64,000 nucleotides of DNA from Candidatus Planktophila vernalis. GTDB taxonomy: Bacteria; Actinomycetota; Actinomycetes; Nanopelagicales; Nanopelagicaceae. Where the stretch lies: positions 186,001 through 250,000 of the forward strand of contig NZ_CP016776.1 in assembly GCF_002288185.1 (NCBI RefSeq), read 5' to 3'. How positions within the stretch are numbered: the stretch's first letter is position 1; each line of letters starts with the position of its first letter. This document shows, piece after piece, positions 55,469 through 64,000 of the stretch. The position numbers were made by a program, and so were the translations under genes. The notes beneath the pieces are model-generated. The model searched no databases. It was not told the DNA's origin and saw nothing but the letters and a program-made list of their open reading frames with translations.

Positions 55469-56491
55469 ATGAGCCCACGCGAATACGATGAATCAGATGC
55501 GCGCGTAAGGCCTGCGCGCAGCACACGTCCACGAAGTAAAGATCGTCCTAGCCACTCCACTGCTATTTCAGCACTTGTCACTGGAGTTGATCGCGGGCGA
55601 CAAACATGTGTTACTGATGAAGGCGTCATTATCACTGCAATGCGTGCAAGAGAACTTGGACCTAAATCTGTTGTGGTGGGCGATCGAGTTTCTATTGTTG
55701 GTGATGTTACCGGCGATGAAGGAAGTTTGGCTCGCATCGTTTCAGTCAATGAGCGCAGAAACTCACTGAGCAGAACTGTTGATGATGCTGCTCAAGTTGA
55801 GCGCACAATTGTTGCCAACGTAGATCAACTTGTCATTGTTGTTGCAGCCCTTAATCCTGAACCACGACGTGGTCTCATTGACCGTTTTCTTGTTTCAGCC
55901 TTTACCGAAGGTATTACGCCAAAGTTAGTAGTCACTAAAACAGATTTGGGAGTTGTTCCAGAGTTTCTAGCTGAGTATGCAAAGTTAGATGTTGAAATCC
56001 TGCACACTGCAATTAAGAGTGATTCTCGTGAGAAAGATTTAGAAGCGTTACACCAGATGCTTTCAGGCAAAATCTCTGTACTCGTTGGTCATTCAGGTGT
56101 TGGTAAATCAACACTTATTAACGCACTTGTTCCAGATGCAGATCGCTTAACTGGTGATGTGAATGAGGCAACGGGTCGTGGTCGACACACATCATCTAGC
56201 GCAGTTGCACTTGCACTAGACACACACGATGGATGGATTATTGATACACCAGGAATTAGAGCATTCGGACTCTCGCATATCGATGTCAGTCGAATTGTTG
56301 ATGCCTTCACAGATCTCTCTCTTGTAGCTGCAACATGTTTGTCGAATTGCTCACACGCTGAAAGCTCTTGCAAACTTGATGCATGGGCTGCGCCTAACGG
56401 GGTAGTTGACCCTGAGAGAGCAGCCAGATTAAGCAGCCTTCGTTCGTTGTTATCGGTCAAGGACCAAGCAGTATTTGTGCCAGAGGATTAG
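55469..56491 (+). CDS. rsgA: Small ribosomal subunit biogenesis GTPase RsgA
   Basis: RsgA is a circularly permuted GTPase that matures the 30S decoding centre. The 340-residue protein has an N-terminal OB fold, then the motifs in permuted order: VTKTDLG (G4), GHSGVGKSTLINAL (G1) and DTPGIRAFGL (G3), and ends with a zinc-knuckle (C-x4-C-x-H-x5-C in CLSNCSHAESSC). It follows aroA, as usual in actinobacteria. An Arg-rich N-terminal tail of about 30 residues precedes the OB fold. Confidence 0.96.
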   Translation: MSPREYDESDARVRPARSTRPRSKDRPSHSTAISALVTGVDRGRQTCVTDEGVIITAMRARELGPKSVVVGDRVSIVGDVTGDEGSLARIVSVNERRNSLSRTVDDAAQVERTIVANVDQLVIVVAALNPEPRRGLIDRFLVSAFTEGITPKLVVTKTDLGVVPEFLAEYAKLDVEILHTAIKSDSREKDLEALHQMLSGKISVLVGHSGVGKSTLINALVPDADRLTGDVNEATGRGRHTSSSAVALALDTHDGWIIDTPGIRAFGLSHIDVSRIVDAFTDLSLVAATCLSNCSHAESSCKLDAWAAPNGVVDPERAARLSSLRSLLSVKDQAVFVPED

Positions 56492-56541
56492 TATTCAATC
56501 TGTAGATAAGGCGCATGAGTTGATTGAGAGAAGAATAGAAA

Positions 56542-57339
56542 ATGAGCGAAAGTAAGTACGCCGAAGATTTAGCTTTGGCACACCTACTGGCCGATATTGC
56601 AGATGCAATCTCACTCGATCGCTATCAATCTTTAGATTTAGTAATTACTACCAAGCCAGATAACACACCAGTTACTGATGCTGATCGCGCTGTAGAAACG
56701 GCAATCAGAGAAGCACTTGCAACGCACCGCCCTAATGATGGACTGCTGGGAGAAGAGTTTGGGAGTGATATCACAGGTGCCAAGCGTTATTGGGTCATAG
56801 ATCCCATTGATGGAACTAAAAACTTTATGCGCGGAGTTCCAACTTGGGCAACTCTTATTGCACTTGTCGAAGTTGCAGAAGATGGCACACAAGAAGTTGT
56901 AGTTGGAATTGCTAGTTCTCCAGCATTGGCGCGACGTTGGTATGCATCATGTTGTGAGGGTGCATATGTCACCTTTAATGGCCAGAGTAGAAAATTAGCA
57001 GTCTCACAAGTTGCATCTATAACTGATGCATCAGTTGCATATTCAGATTTTGTTGGTTTTGGTACACGCTTAAAGGCTTTTAACTCAATTCTTTCTACTG
57101 CTTGGCGCACTCGGGGAATGGGCGATTTTTGGTCACACATGTTGGTTGCAGAAGGCGCAGTAGATATCGCCATTGAACCAACTCTTGCTGTGTGGGACAT
57201 GGCTGCCCTAGACATCATTGTTCGCGAAGCCGGAGGAGTGTTTACAAATACTTCAGGTAAACACGGTCCATTTGGTGGCAGTGGGGTTTCAACAAACAAG
57301 GCAGTCCATGAAGTTTTAATCAAAGCGTTGAATGCATAA
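56542..57339 (+). CDS. hisN: Histidinol-phosphatase, inositol-monophosphatase type
   Basis: A 265-residue FIG-superfamily phosphatase. The metal motifs are DADRAVE with E in LLGEEFG, WVIDPIDGTKNFMRG and VWDMAALDIIVREAGG. In actinobacteria the enzyme next to aroA and rsgA is the histidine-pathway HisN; a general IMPase function cannot be excluded from sequence alone. GAGAGAAG precedes the ATG. It lies 6 bases ahead of copA. Confidence 0.9.
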   Translation: MSESKYAEDLALAHLLADIADAISLDRYQSLDLVITTKPDNTPVTDADRAVETAIREALATHRPNDGLLGEEFGSDITGAKRYWVIDPIDGTKNFMRGVPTWATLIALVEVAEDGTQEVVVGIASSPALARRWYASCCEGAYVTFNGQSRKLAVSQVASITDASVAYSDFVGFGTRLKAFNSILSTAWRTRGMGDFWSHMLVAEGAVDIAIEPTLAVWDMAALDIIVREAGGVFTNTSGKHGPFGGSGVSTNKAVHEVLIKALNA

Positions 57340-57345
57340 TCGATA

Positions 57346-59595
57346 ATGGCAACTGAAACGATCCTAGAACCCACAACCCTTGCTATTGAGGGAATGACCT
57401 GTTCATCCTGCGTGAATGCAGTTGAAAAAGCGCTCAATAACATGGATGGCGTTCGAGCAACCATTAACTTTGCAACAGAGACCGCACACATTTTGGCACC
57501 TGCGGATATGGATGTTAAAGAATTAATCAAAACAGTTGAAAAAGCAGGATATAAAGCCAGTCTTTTGCAAGATGCCCAGGCAGTAACGTTGCATAGTAAG
57601 AAATCAGCACGCGCCTTATTCTTTGCTTTTATTTTTTCAGTTCCTGCCGTAGCTCTCTCGATGGTTATGAGTTGGCACCATGCAATCGATATGTGGATTC
57701 ATGATCAGTTAGATCTCTTTGGACTTCCACATCCACTCTATTCAGCCACAGCATGGCTGGTAATTGCACTCAGTGCACCTGTTGTTTTACTTGTTGCTTG
57801 GCCAATCCACCGTGCTGCGCTCCGAAATCTCAAGCATCCAACTATGGACAACCTCATTTCGATGGGTTCAATTGCAGCATTCACATGGTCGATTTATGCG
57901 AATGCAACTGGTGAGGGCGATGTTTATACCGAAGTTGCTGCCGGTGTTATTTTCTTTGTCATCCTTGGACGTTTCTTAGAAACAAGAGCCAAGGCACGTG
58001 CGGGTGCGGCCCTTTCATCTCTCTTAGCTCTAGGTAGTAAAGAGGTAACGATTGTTCGTGGGGGATTCCCACTTATAGTTCCAATCGAACAGCTACAAAT
58101 CGGTGATGAATTTGAAGTTAGACCAGGAGATCGTGTTGCAACTGATGGCATTGTTGTTAGCGGGCAGAGCACAGTTGATAACTCAATGCTCACAGGTGAA
58201 TCAAAACCTGTAGATGTCGGTCCTGGATCTCAAGTAATTGGCGCATCTGTTAATCACAACGGTCGATTAATTGTGCGGGCCACACGAGTAGGCAGTGATA
58301 CTGAACTTGCCCGCATCACTGCAATGGTGATTAGTGCACAAGGAACCAAAGCTCCCATTCAGCGCTTAGCAGATCGAATTAGTGCAGTCTTTGTTCCGAT
58401 TGTTACGGTTCTTTCAATTGGAACATTTGCTGCTTGGTATTTGAGCGGCTATAGCCTCACACAATCTATTTCTGTGGCGATCACCGTGCTTGTAATCGCT
58501 TGTCCATGTGCTCTGGGACTTGCAACACCTGTTGCATTACTTGTTGCATCAGGACGCGGTGCACAACGTGGAATAGTCCTGCGTGAACCACGAGTTCTAG
58601 AAGTTGCACGTAAAGTGGACACAGTTGTCTTTGATAAGACTGGAACACTCACAGAGGGTGTTATGAATGTGCAGAACGCAACTATCTCTGCCGCCGCCGG
58701 CGCAGTACTAGGTTCATCCTTTGCGTCCCTTATTAATGAAGCAACGATTCTTTCTTCAGCAAATGCGATTGAATCAGCAAATTCCCACCCAGTTGCTCTG
58801 GCCATTTCTCGCTACGCACTCAGTGCTGGTGCAAAGAACCATGCGGTAACAGACTTCTCTGTTACACCGGGATCTGGAGCTGCGGGCCGTGTAAATCTTG
58901 GAACTCAATCACCTGTGGTTTTGATCGGTTCACCAGCAGCTGTTGCGCACAGCTGCACAGATTTTCACCCAGAAATTAAGGCAGCTGTCACAGCTGGGCA
59001 AAATGCTGGCTTAACAGTTTCAGTTTTGGCATGGGATGGCGTTGCATTAGCTGTCTTTGCTGTTGGCGATCAATTAAAGAGCGATGCAGCAGAGACAATT
59101 ACTAATCTCAAATCAATGGGAATCACACCATGGCTTGTCACGGGAGATAGCGCAGAAGTTGCTGCCGCAGTTGCTTTAACTGTGGGTATTGATAGCGAGC
59201 ACGTTATTTCTGCAGCTATGCCAGAGACCAAATTAGTTATTGTTGAGAAGTTAAAGGCCCAAGGACATTGTGTTCTTATGATTGGCGATGGAATCAATGA
59301 TGCTGCAGCCTTAACCGCTGCTGATTTATCTATGGCCATGGGAACAGGCACTGACACAGCGATTTCTTCTGCTGACATCACCTTGATGAACTCAGGTTTG
59401 GGAAGTGTAATTTCAGCGCTCAAGCTTTCACAAAAAACCTTAAAGATCATCCGTTTGAATATGGGTTGGGCGTTGATCTATAACGTTATTGGCTTGCCCA
59501 TTGCAGCCCTTGGCTACTTGCAACCTATTTATGCCGCAGGGGCAATGGCGCTTTCCTCACTCTTTGTGGTTACTAACTCACTTCGAATCAAATAA
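57346..59595 (+). CDS. copA: Copper-translocating P-type ATPase
   Basis: A P1B-type ATPase of 749 residues that exports Cu(I). An N-terminal HMA domain carries GMTCSSCVNAVEKAL (residues 14-28); the membrane part has the CPC ion motif in VIACPCALGLATPVAL; catalytic motifs are MLTGESKPVD, VFDKTGTLTEG (phosphorylated Asp), NSHPVALAI (HP) and GDGINDAAAL. The C-terminal helices carry NMGWALIYN and MALSSLFVVTNSLR, as in CopA. The start codon is ATG, 6 bases after hisN with no clear ribosome binding site. CopA protects against copper; no chaperone or CsoR is nearby. Confidence 0.95.
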   Translation: MATETILEPTTLAIEGMTCSSCVNAVEKALNNMDGVRATINFATETAHILAPADMDVKELIKTVEKAGYKASLLQDAQAVTLHSKKSARALFFAFIFSVPAVALSMVMSWHHAIDMWIHDQLDLFGLPHPLYSATAWLVIALSAPVVLLVAWPIHRAALRNLKHPTMDNLISMGSIAAFTWSIYANATGEGDVYTEVAAGVIFFVILGRFLETRAKARAGAALSSLLALGSKEVTIVRGGFPLIVPIEQLQIGDEFEVRPGDRVATDGIVVSGQSTVDNSMLTGESKPVDVGPGSQVIGASVNHNGRLIVRATRVGSDTELARITAMVISAQGTKAPIQRLADRISAVFVPIVTVLSIGTFAAWYLSGYSLTQSISVAITVLVIACPCALGLATPVALLVASGRGAQRGIVLREPRVLEVARKVDTVVFDKTGTLTEGVMNVQNATISAAAGAVLGSSFASLINEATILSSANAIESANSHPVALAISRYALSAGAKNHAVTDFSVTPGSGAAGRVNLGTQSPVVLIGSPAAVAHSCTDFHPEIKAAVTAGQNAGLTVSVLAWDGVALAVFAVGDQLKSDAAETITNLKSMGITPWLVTGDSAEVAAAVALTVGIDSEHVISAAMPETKLVIVEKLKAQGHCVLMIGDGINDAAALTAADLSMAMGTGTDTAISSADITLMNSGLGSVISALKLSQKTLKIIRLNMGWALIYNVIGLPIAALGYLQPIYAAGAMALSSLFVVTNSLRIK

Positions 59596-59633
59596 AAAAT
59601 CTCGCCAGTGGATGTTCCACCAGCGAGATCTTT
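59593..59633 (-). terminator. Terminator of the initiator tRNA gene (bidirectional)
   Basis: ATCTCGC-CA-GTGG pairs with CCAC-CA-GCGAGAT around a 5-base loop. On the minus strand it is followed by TTTTTTATT, a strong terminator 17 bases beyond the tRNA 3' end. On the plus strand the tail is only CTTTC, so it would be weaker for copA. Confidence 0.88.
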
Positions 59634-59646
59634 CATACTGTTGTGC

Positions 59647-59724
<78 letters not shown>

Positions 59725-59735
59725 TCGGTGAAGCA

Positions 59736-59765
59736 ATCTTATGTGCATCAATAGATAAAGACCAA
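59736..59765 (-). promoter_or_regulatory. Promoter of the initiator tRNA
   Basis: On the minus strand TTGGTC (59760-59765) and TAAGAT (59736-59741) are 18 bases apart, with TAAGAT ending 11 bases before the tRNA 5' end. Confidence 0.65.
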
Positions 59766-59830
59766 ATCCATGCAATTACTCGCATGAATCTGGCCTTTAT
59801 CTTTGTAATTACTTTTCTTTTACTGCATCA

Positions 59831-62665
59831 CTATTTGTTCTGTGCATTGATTGCTGCATCAAGAGCGGACTTCAATCGCTTTTGTGCTTTGTCATAGGCT
59901 GCAAAATCTCCCTTTGCTAGTGCTGCAAGGCCATCTGCATATGCTTGCTTTGCACTGGCTAGTGAGTTTGCAAGTGAAGAGTTTGTGCTCGTCTGGCCAG
60001 TGGTGCCACTAGAAGAGCCACCTGCCACAGTTCCGGAGTTACCACCGAACACTTGATCAAGTGCACCCTTTAGTGTGTCGTCATAACCAATTTGATCTCC
60101 GAAGGATACGAGAACTTTCTGAAGCAATGGATATGCAGCTGTGTTTGAAGTCGCTCTGACATAAACAGGCTGCACATACAACAGACCACCACCAACTGGA
60201 AGTGTGAGCAGATTTCCTAATACAACATCAGAGCCACCACGACGTAGAAGTGACAATGAGTTTGCAACTTCAGGTTTTGCTTCAAAGTTTGAGGCCACCT
60301 GTGATGGACCTGCAATATTGGTGTTACGTGGCAATTGCAGCACGGATATCTTTCCGTAATCAGGACCTGGATCTGAGTTAACAACTGCAAACGCTGAAAG
60401 GTTTTCGCGACCACCACGTGGAACAAAAGGAGTAGTCAATGAGAAGACAGGCTTCTTTGTACCTGGCATTTGAAGTGTTAAGTAATAAGGAGGTTGCGCA
60501 GATGCGTTAGCTCCAAATGTTGATGGGTCACGAGGTACGCGCCAGAAATCCTGACCACCGTAGAAAGCTTCCGCTGTCTTAACATGATACGAACTAAGGA
60601 TTTCACGTTGAACACGGAAGAGATCCTCTGGGTAGCGAATGTGTTCTAGTAGCTGAGCAGAGATCTCACTCTTTGGCTTAATAGTGTTTGGGAAAGCCTT
60701 TGCCCACGTCTTTAGAACTGGATCCTTCTCATTCCACTCGTACAAAGTCACAGTACCGTTGTAGGCATCAACTGTTGCTTTAACTGAGTTACGGATGTAA
60801 TTAACAGTTCGATTGCGCTGAGCACCGATGGTTGCAGAGCCTTGAATATCTGCAATTACATTTGAAAGAACACTCTGGCGTGAATAAGGGTAACCAGCAC
60901 TTGTTGTAAAGCCATCAATAATCCACATGATTTTTCCATCAACAAGAGCTGGGTATGGATCTCCATCAAGGGTCAACCAAGGAGCGACTTTTGCAACACG
61001 GTCACGAGGATTACGTTCAAAGAGAATCTTTGAATCCTTATTGATGAGATTTGAAAGAAGAATTCTCTGCTCCTGGTACTTCAAAGCGAAGATAACTTTA
61101 TTGATTAATGAACCAACTGGGACTCCACCAGTACCTGTGTAGGTGTAGTTACGCTGTCCGTTAGGTGATGTGTCATCTGGATAGTCAAACTCAACTGGCG
61201 TATCGGTCTTTACGCCTCCAATGATTGAGTAATTTGGAACGTTCTCGCCAAAGTACACCCGAGGTTCAAATTTTCCTAACGCTCCGGTAGGAGGAAGGTT
61301 TCCGACTGCAAACTTTGGCTTTCCATCTATATCTCGATCATTTCCGTATGCTGCAACTAGTCCAAAACCATGTGTGTATACAAGGTGATCGTTAATCCAG
61401 TTACGTGATGGGTTTCCTTCAATATTCAACTCGCGGACGGCAAGAACAACATCGCGCTTTACGCCATCTACGGTGTAGCGATCGACATCCAGCGACTCTG
61501 GGAAGCTGTAGTACGGACGAATCTGCTGAAGTTGTCTAAAGGTCGCAGACAAGACATTTGGATCCATTAAGCGAATATTGGCAATGGTTGCCGCATCATC
61601 TGCAAGCTGACCGGTGTTTGTCGCAACCGTTGCCTGGTAATCACTAATGGAAACATCATCCAAGCCATATGCGCTGCGGGTTGCATCGATATTGCGCTGA
61701 ATAAATGGAGCCTCCTTTGAAGACTCACTTGGCTTTACCTGGAACTGTTGGATTGCACCTGGATAAATTCCTGCAATCAAGACTGAAGAAACTACAAGGA
61801 GTGCGGTTCCTGCAGCTGGTAGTACCCAAGAGCGACGAATGATATTTGCGAAAAACAGCAGCGCACAGACAACTGCTATCGCAGCAAGAATCGCCTTAGC
61901 TGGAAGAGTGGCGTTGACATCGGTATATGTAAGGCCCGTGATCAACTTACTTTCTTTAAGTGCTAATTGATAGCGATCGAACCAGTAGGCAACTGCCTTC
62001 ATCAAGACAACGCCACCTAGAAGAACTGATAGCTGAACGCGTGCAGCAACTGTTGTGCGGTCTTCTTGAACCTGCAGGCGGATTCCGCCATAGAGATAAT
62101 GAACAACTGCTGCTGCAATAATTGCAAGAATTAATGTAGATATCGCCCAAGCGATTAATGTTTGGTAGAACGGCAATTTAAATGCAAAGAAAGAGATATC
62201 CATATTGAACTGTGCATCTTTCACACCAAAACTAGTTGAGTTCTTAAACAACAACCATGATTCCCACATCGCTGATCCTGAAGTACCAGCAAAGTAGAAT
62301 AGTCCCACAGCAAGTGCAAGAACAACCCAGCGCTTAATTGGTTCGATTTGTGCACGATAGCGCTCGAGATTATCTGCTTCGATGCTCAATGGAACATAAA
62401 GTGGACGTCGCTTATAAGCGATGATGATGTTAAGCAAAATAATTGATGAAGTAAGCAATCCTGCGACTACAAAGAGAAAAATCTTGGTCGTTAGAACTGT
62501 TGTCCAGACAGAAGTGAAATCAACTGATTTAAACCATAACCAATCAGCATAGAAACCACTGAGTGAGAGCAGAACTCCTGAGAGAACAACCAAAATTACG
62601 ATTGTTAGCGTGAGGGGACTGCGGCGACCTTTGAAATTGAACTGTGGAGTTGCATTACTTGTCAT
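59831..62665 (-). CDS. UPF0182 family large membrane protein
   Basis: A protein of about 944 residues with six to seven hydrophobic segments in the first 330 residues and a large extracytoplasmic domain, ending in a Ser/Gly/Thr-rich linker and an Ala/Lys-rich helical tail. UPF0182 is a widespread actinobacterial family without a known biochemical function; I recognise it from length, topology and segments such as NWINDHLVYTHGFG and EVYFGE-like (RVYFGENVPNYSI). ATGs at 62671 and 62665 are both possible; TAGCGT is 6 bases before 62665, so I prefer that. It is last in an operon with the YlbL-type protein. Confidence 0.88.
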   Translation of the reverse strand: MTSNATPQFNFKGRRSPLTLTIVILVVLSGVLLSLSGFYADWLWFKSVDFTSVWTTVLTTKIFLFVVAGLLTSSIILLNIIIAYKRRPLYVPLSIEADNLERYRAQIEPIKRWVVLALAVGLFYFAGTSGSAMWESWLLFKNSTSFGVKDAQFNMDISFFAFKLPFYQTLIAWAISTLILAIIAAAVVHYLYGGIRLQVQEDRTTVAARVQLSVLLGGVVLMKAVAYWFDRYQLALKESKLITGLTYTDVNATLPAKAILAAIAVVCALLFFANIIRRSWVLPAAGTALLVVSSVLIAGIYPGAIQQFQVKPSESSKEAPFIQRNIDATRSAYGLDDVSISDYQATVATNTGQLADDAATIANIRLMDPNVLSATFRQLQQIRPYYSFPESLDVDRYTVDGVKRDVVLAVRELNIEGNPSRNWINDHLVYTHGFGLVAAYGNDRDIDGKPKFAVGNLPPTGALGKFEPRVYFGENVPNYSIIGGVKTDTPVEFDYPDDTSPNGQRNYTYTGTGGVPVGSLINKVIFALKYQEQRILLSNLINKDSKILFERNPRDRVAKVAPWLTLDGDPYPALVDGKIMWIIDGFTTSAGYPYSRQSVLSNVIADIQGSATIGAQRNRTVNYIRNSVKATVDAYNGTVTLYEWNEKDPVLKTWAKAFPNTIKPKSEISAQLLEHIRYPEDLFRVQREILSSYHVKTAEAFYGGQDFWRVPRDPSTFGANASAQPPYYLTLQMPGTKKPVFSLTTPFVPRGGRENLSAFAVVNSDPGPDYGKISVLQLPRNTNIAGPSQVASNFEAKPEVANSLSLLRRGGSDVVLGNLLTLPVGGGLLYVQPVYVRATSNTAAYPLLQKVLVSFGDQIGYDDTLKGALDQVFGGNSGTVAGGSSSGTTGQTSTNSSLANSLASAKQAYADGLAALAKGDFAAYDKAQKRLKSALDAAINAQNK

Positions 62666-62709
62666 GGCCATACGCTAGCGCAAGAGGGCGCAAGCTTCAT
62701 TCTCACCCT

Positions 62710-63447
62710 TTATAGGGCGGCCATGGCCTCGGCCAGGGTGGCAACTGTCACAACCTTGATTCCAGGGGGAATATTTGCGATATCTCCACTGTTGCCAGCA
62801 GGGGCTAGAAAGAGTGTGGCACCAGCTTTATGTGCTGCCAGAATTTTCTCGTTAATCCCACCAATGGGACCGACTTTTCCATCAGTTGTAATTGTTCCCG
62901 TTCCTGCGATGTGGCGTCCTTGCAGTAAATCCTTCTGAGTTAACAATTCGATAACGCCAATTGCAAAGATCATGCCGCCACTTGGCCCACCGGTTTTCTT
63001 CACATCAAATGTGATGTTCTTTATCTGCAAATCATCGGCAGGAACGCCATATTCAGGGTGCAATCGCAAAAAGGAGAGTGCGGCGGTTTTAGCATTATCT
63101 TGTGAGTTAACCATGTCAGCTTTGGCTTTTTTGTCTTCACTCTTTTGGGTCGTGCCAGGTGGATATATTGCAGATCGAGGATAAACGGCCTCATCAGCTT
63201 TGATCCATGAATAAAGAATTTCTGGTCCGATTATCCAAGAGTTTGGATTAGTTACCCTGATTGACATTAAATCAATACGTCCATTTGCTGGATATGACTT
63301 TTGATCTTTAATAGTTATTAATTTTTCAAATATATTTTGTGCTTGACCTGGCAAAATAATGACATAAGGCAATGGGGCAATAAGTGCTAACGAGGCAAAG
63401 ATCGTAAGAATAATTAAGGCTATTCGAGGCAGTGGTGAAAAGCGCAC
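62710..63447 (-). CDS. Lon-like serine protease of the YlbL family, lacking a PDZ domain
   Basis: A 245-residue membrane-anchored protein with one N-terminal transmembrane helix (ALIILTIFASLALIAPLPYVIILPG) and a C-terminal Lon-type protease domain. The catalytic serine is Ser156 in TGGPSGGMIFAIG and the lysine Lys201 in GPIGGINEKILAAHKAGA. Family members such as Rv3194c have about 340 residues with a PDZ domain between; here residues 112-140 lead straight from MVNSQDNAKTAALSFL to the Lon domain, so PDZ is missing. The start is GTG. It lies between the small membrane protein and UPF0182 genes. Confidence 0.85.
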   Translation of the reverse strand: MRFSPLPRIALIILTIFASLALIAPLPYVIILPGQAQNIFEKLITIKDQKSYPANGRIDLMSIRVTNPNSWIIGPEILYSWIKADEAVYPRSAIYPPGTTQKSEDKKAKADMVNSQDNAKTAALSFLRLHPEYGVPADDLQIKNITFDVKKTGGPSGGMIFAIGVIELLTQKDLLQGRHIAGTGTITTDGKVGPIGGINEKILAAHKAGATLFLAPAGNSGDIANIPPGIKVVTVATLAEAMAAL

Positions 63448-63465
63448 AGTCTGAAAGAGTTCTTT

Positions 63466-63774
63466 TTAGGATTTCTTCAGAAAAGGATTATCGTCAAAAG
63501 AATCATCAGCAGCATCTGGCTTAATGATTTGAGTTTTGCTATTTCCGCCAGCTGAACTTGGAGCTGTTGATGGTTGGACTGCATCTGCTGCAACATCACG
63601 GGCCTGTGAATCGCGCAGTGACTCTTGAAAGCGCTGAAACTGGCCAACAGAGCGCTGGGTTTCTTGCTGGAACTTTCCTTCAAACTTTGTAACCCATAAA
63701 ACATAGAGCAAGGCCCCACTCAGAGCTACAGCTGGGACTACCCACCAGATGAGTGCAAGAAAGGCGCTAGACAT
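63466..63774 (-). CDS. Small single-pass membrane protein, function unknown
   Basis: A 102-residue protein with one N-terminal membrane helix (LIWWVVPAVALSGALLYVLWVTKF), a short coiled-coil-like stretch rich in Gln/Arg (QQETQRSVGQFQRFQESLRDS) and a low-complexity acidic tail. I do not recognise a family, although small proteins of this kind precede ylbL homologues in other actinobacteria. It is the first gene of the operon: TAGGCT on the minus strand (63781-63786) lies 6 bases before the ATG. Confidence 0.7.
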   Translation of the reverse strand: MSSAFLALIWWVVPAVALSGALLYVLWVTKFEGKFQQETQRSVGQFQRFQESLRDSQARDVAADAVQPSTAPSSAGGNSKTQIIKPDAADDSFDDNPFLKKS

Positions 63775-63780
63775 GGGGTC

Positions 63781-63786
63781 AGCCTA
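63781..63786 (-). promoter_or_regulatory. -10 element of the envelope operon
   Basis: TAGGCT on the minus strand is exactly 6 bases before the ATG at 63774, again the leaderless arrangement. No clear -35. Confidence 0.45.
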
Positions 63787-63903
63787 TCGTCAGAAGGCGG
63801 GTGGCGCTAAAGATGCCCATTTGTTTGCGCCCTCACAAATAACTCTGTGAGTTTGGGAAGAAATCAGATGGCTATCTGGTTACAGCACTGGGAGGATTTA
63901 CAC

Positions 63904-64000
63904 ATGTCGCCATTTGGTTTTACACCTGATAATTCAGATGACCCTGAAAAAAATAAGGATGGCGAGTCAGTTGATTTTGCAGCCATGATGGCGCAAATGC
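63904..64000 (+). CDS. Probable zinc-dependent metalloprotease (DUF2342), 5' end only
   Basis: An ATG preceded by GGGAGG opens a frame without stop to the window end, 32 residues: MSPFGFTPDNSDDPEKNKDG and then DFAAMMAQM. This PFGF start and acidic linker resemble the N-terminus of the actinobacterial DUF2342 metalloproteases, which often lie divergent to the YlbL/UPF0182 operon. The catalytic HExxH part is outside the window, so this is a contextual call. Confidence 0.5.
   Translation, partial: MSPFGFTPDNSDDPEKNKDGESVDFAAMMAQM

Overview
The window is one contiguous, very compact stretch of bacterial chromosome. No stretch longer than 300 bases lacks a gene; the longest gap is 284 bases, in front of rpsL. 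The gene set is actinobacterial: a WhiB regulator, a SigR/RsrA-type sigma/anti-sigma pair, nickel superoxide dismutase with its SodX protease, the fused 2-oxoglutarate enzyme Kgd, a UPF0182 membrane protein, a YlbL-type Lon-like protease, an IMPase-type histidinol-phosphatase beside aroA and rsgA, and GroEL with a histidine-rich tail. Base composition is only moderately GC-rich, intergenic DNA is minimal and many starts lack a Shine-Dalgarno sequence. I infer a streamlined free-living actinobacterium, most likely of the freshwater acI (Nanopelagicales) group; a 16S or marker-gene search would decide.

Layout. 1-1264 is the end of rpoC with its terminator, followed by a flavin split-barrel protein and a convergent M48 protease. 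3290-7735 is the str operon (rpsL, rpsG, fusA, tuf). 7846-19945 is the S10-spc block (rpsJ to rplO, secY, adk, map). 20052-24345 is a tripartite tricarboxylate transporter (tctC, tctB, tctA) plus an MFS transporter, inserted between map and infA. 24461-28660 is the alpha block (infA, rpmJ, rpsM, rpsK, rpsD, rpoA, rplQ) and truA. 28756-35046 holds rplM, rpsI, glmM, glmS, a PAP2 phosphatase, acpS and alr. 35036-41346 is a complete branched-chain-type ABC importer with a secreted alpha/beta hydrolase, inserted between alr and tsaE. 41422-45903 holds tsaE, tsaB, rimI, tsaD, then groES-groEL behind a CIRCE operator. 45981-47278 is a divergent pair: WhiB and a MerR regulator with the AdoCbl photoreceptor signature. 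47415-56491 holds kgd, sodX/sodN, a thioesterase-like protein, rsrA-sigR, an SRAP DNA-protection protein, aroA and rsgA. 56542-59595 is hisN and copA. 59651-59724 is an initiator tRNA. 59831-63774 is an envelope operon (UPF0182, Lon-like protease, small membrane protein). 63904 begins a probable DUF2342 metalloprotease cut by the window end.

How it works together. Most of the window is translation, secretion, cell-wall precursor supply (GlmM, GlmS, Alr) and protein quality control. Two solute-uptake cassettes sit inside otherwise ancient housekeeping clusters. Redox sensing is clustered (WhiB, SigR/RsrA, NiSOD). The most interesting candidate system is the whiB/MerR pair at 45981-47278. The MerR protein carries W-x9-EH plus a correctly spaced histidine, as in CarH/LitR light sensors, and a perfect dyad lies between the -35 and -10 of the whiB promoter, where MerR proteins normally bind.

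Regulatory signals are unusually readable. A -10 TANNNT placed 6-7 bases before the start codon recurs at about ten genes (leaderless transcription). The r-protein leaders of rpsL, rpsM and rplM contain hairpins, some mutually exclusive. Two strong terminator-like hairpins lie inside coding DNA (the 5' end of truA and the 3' end of the thioesterase-like gene).
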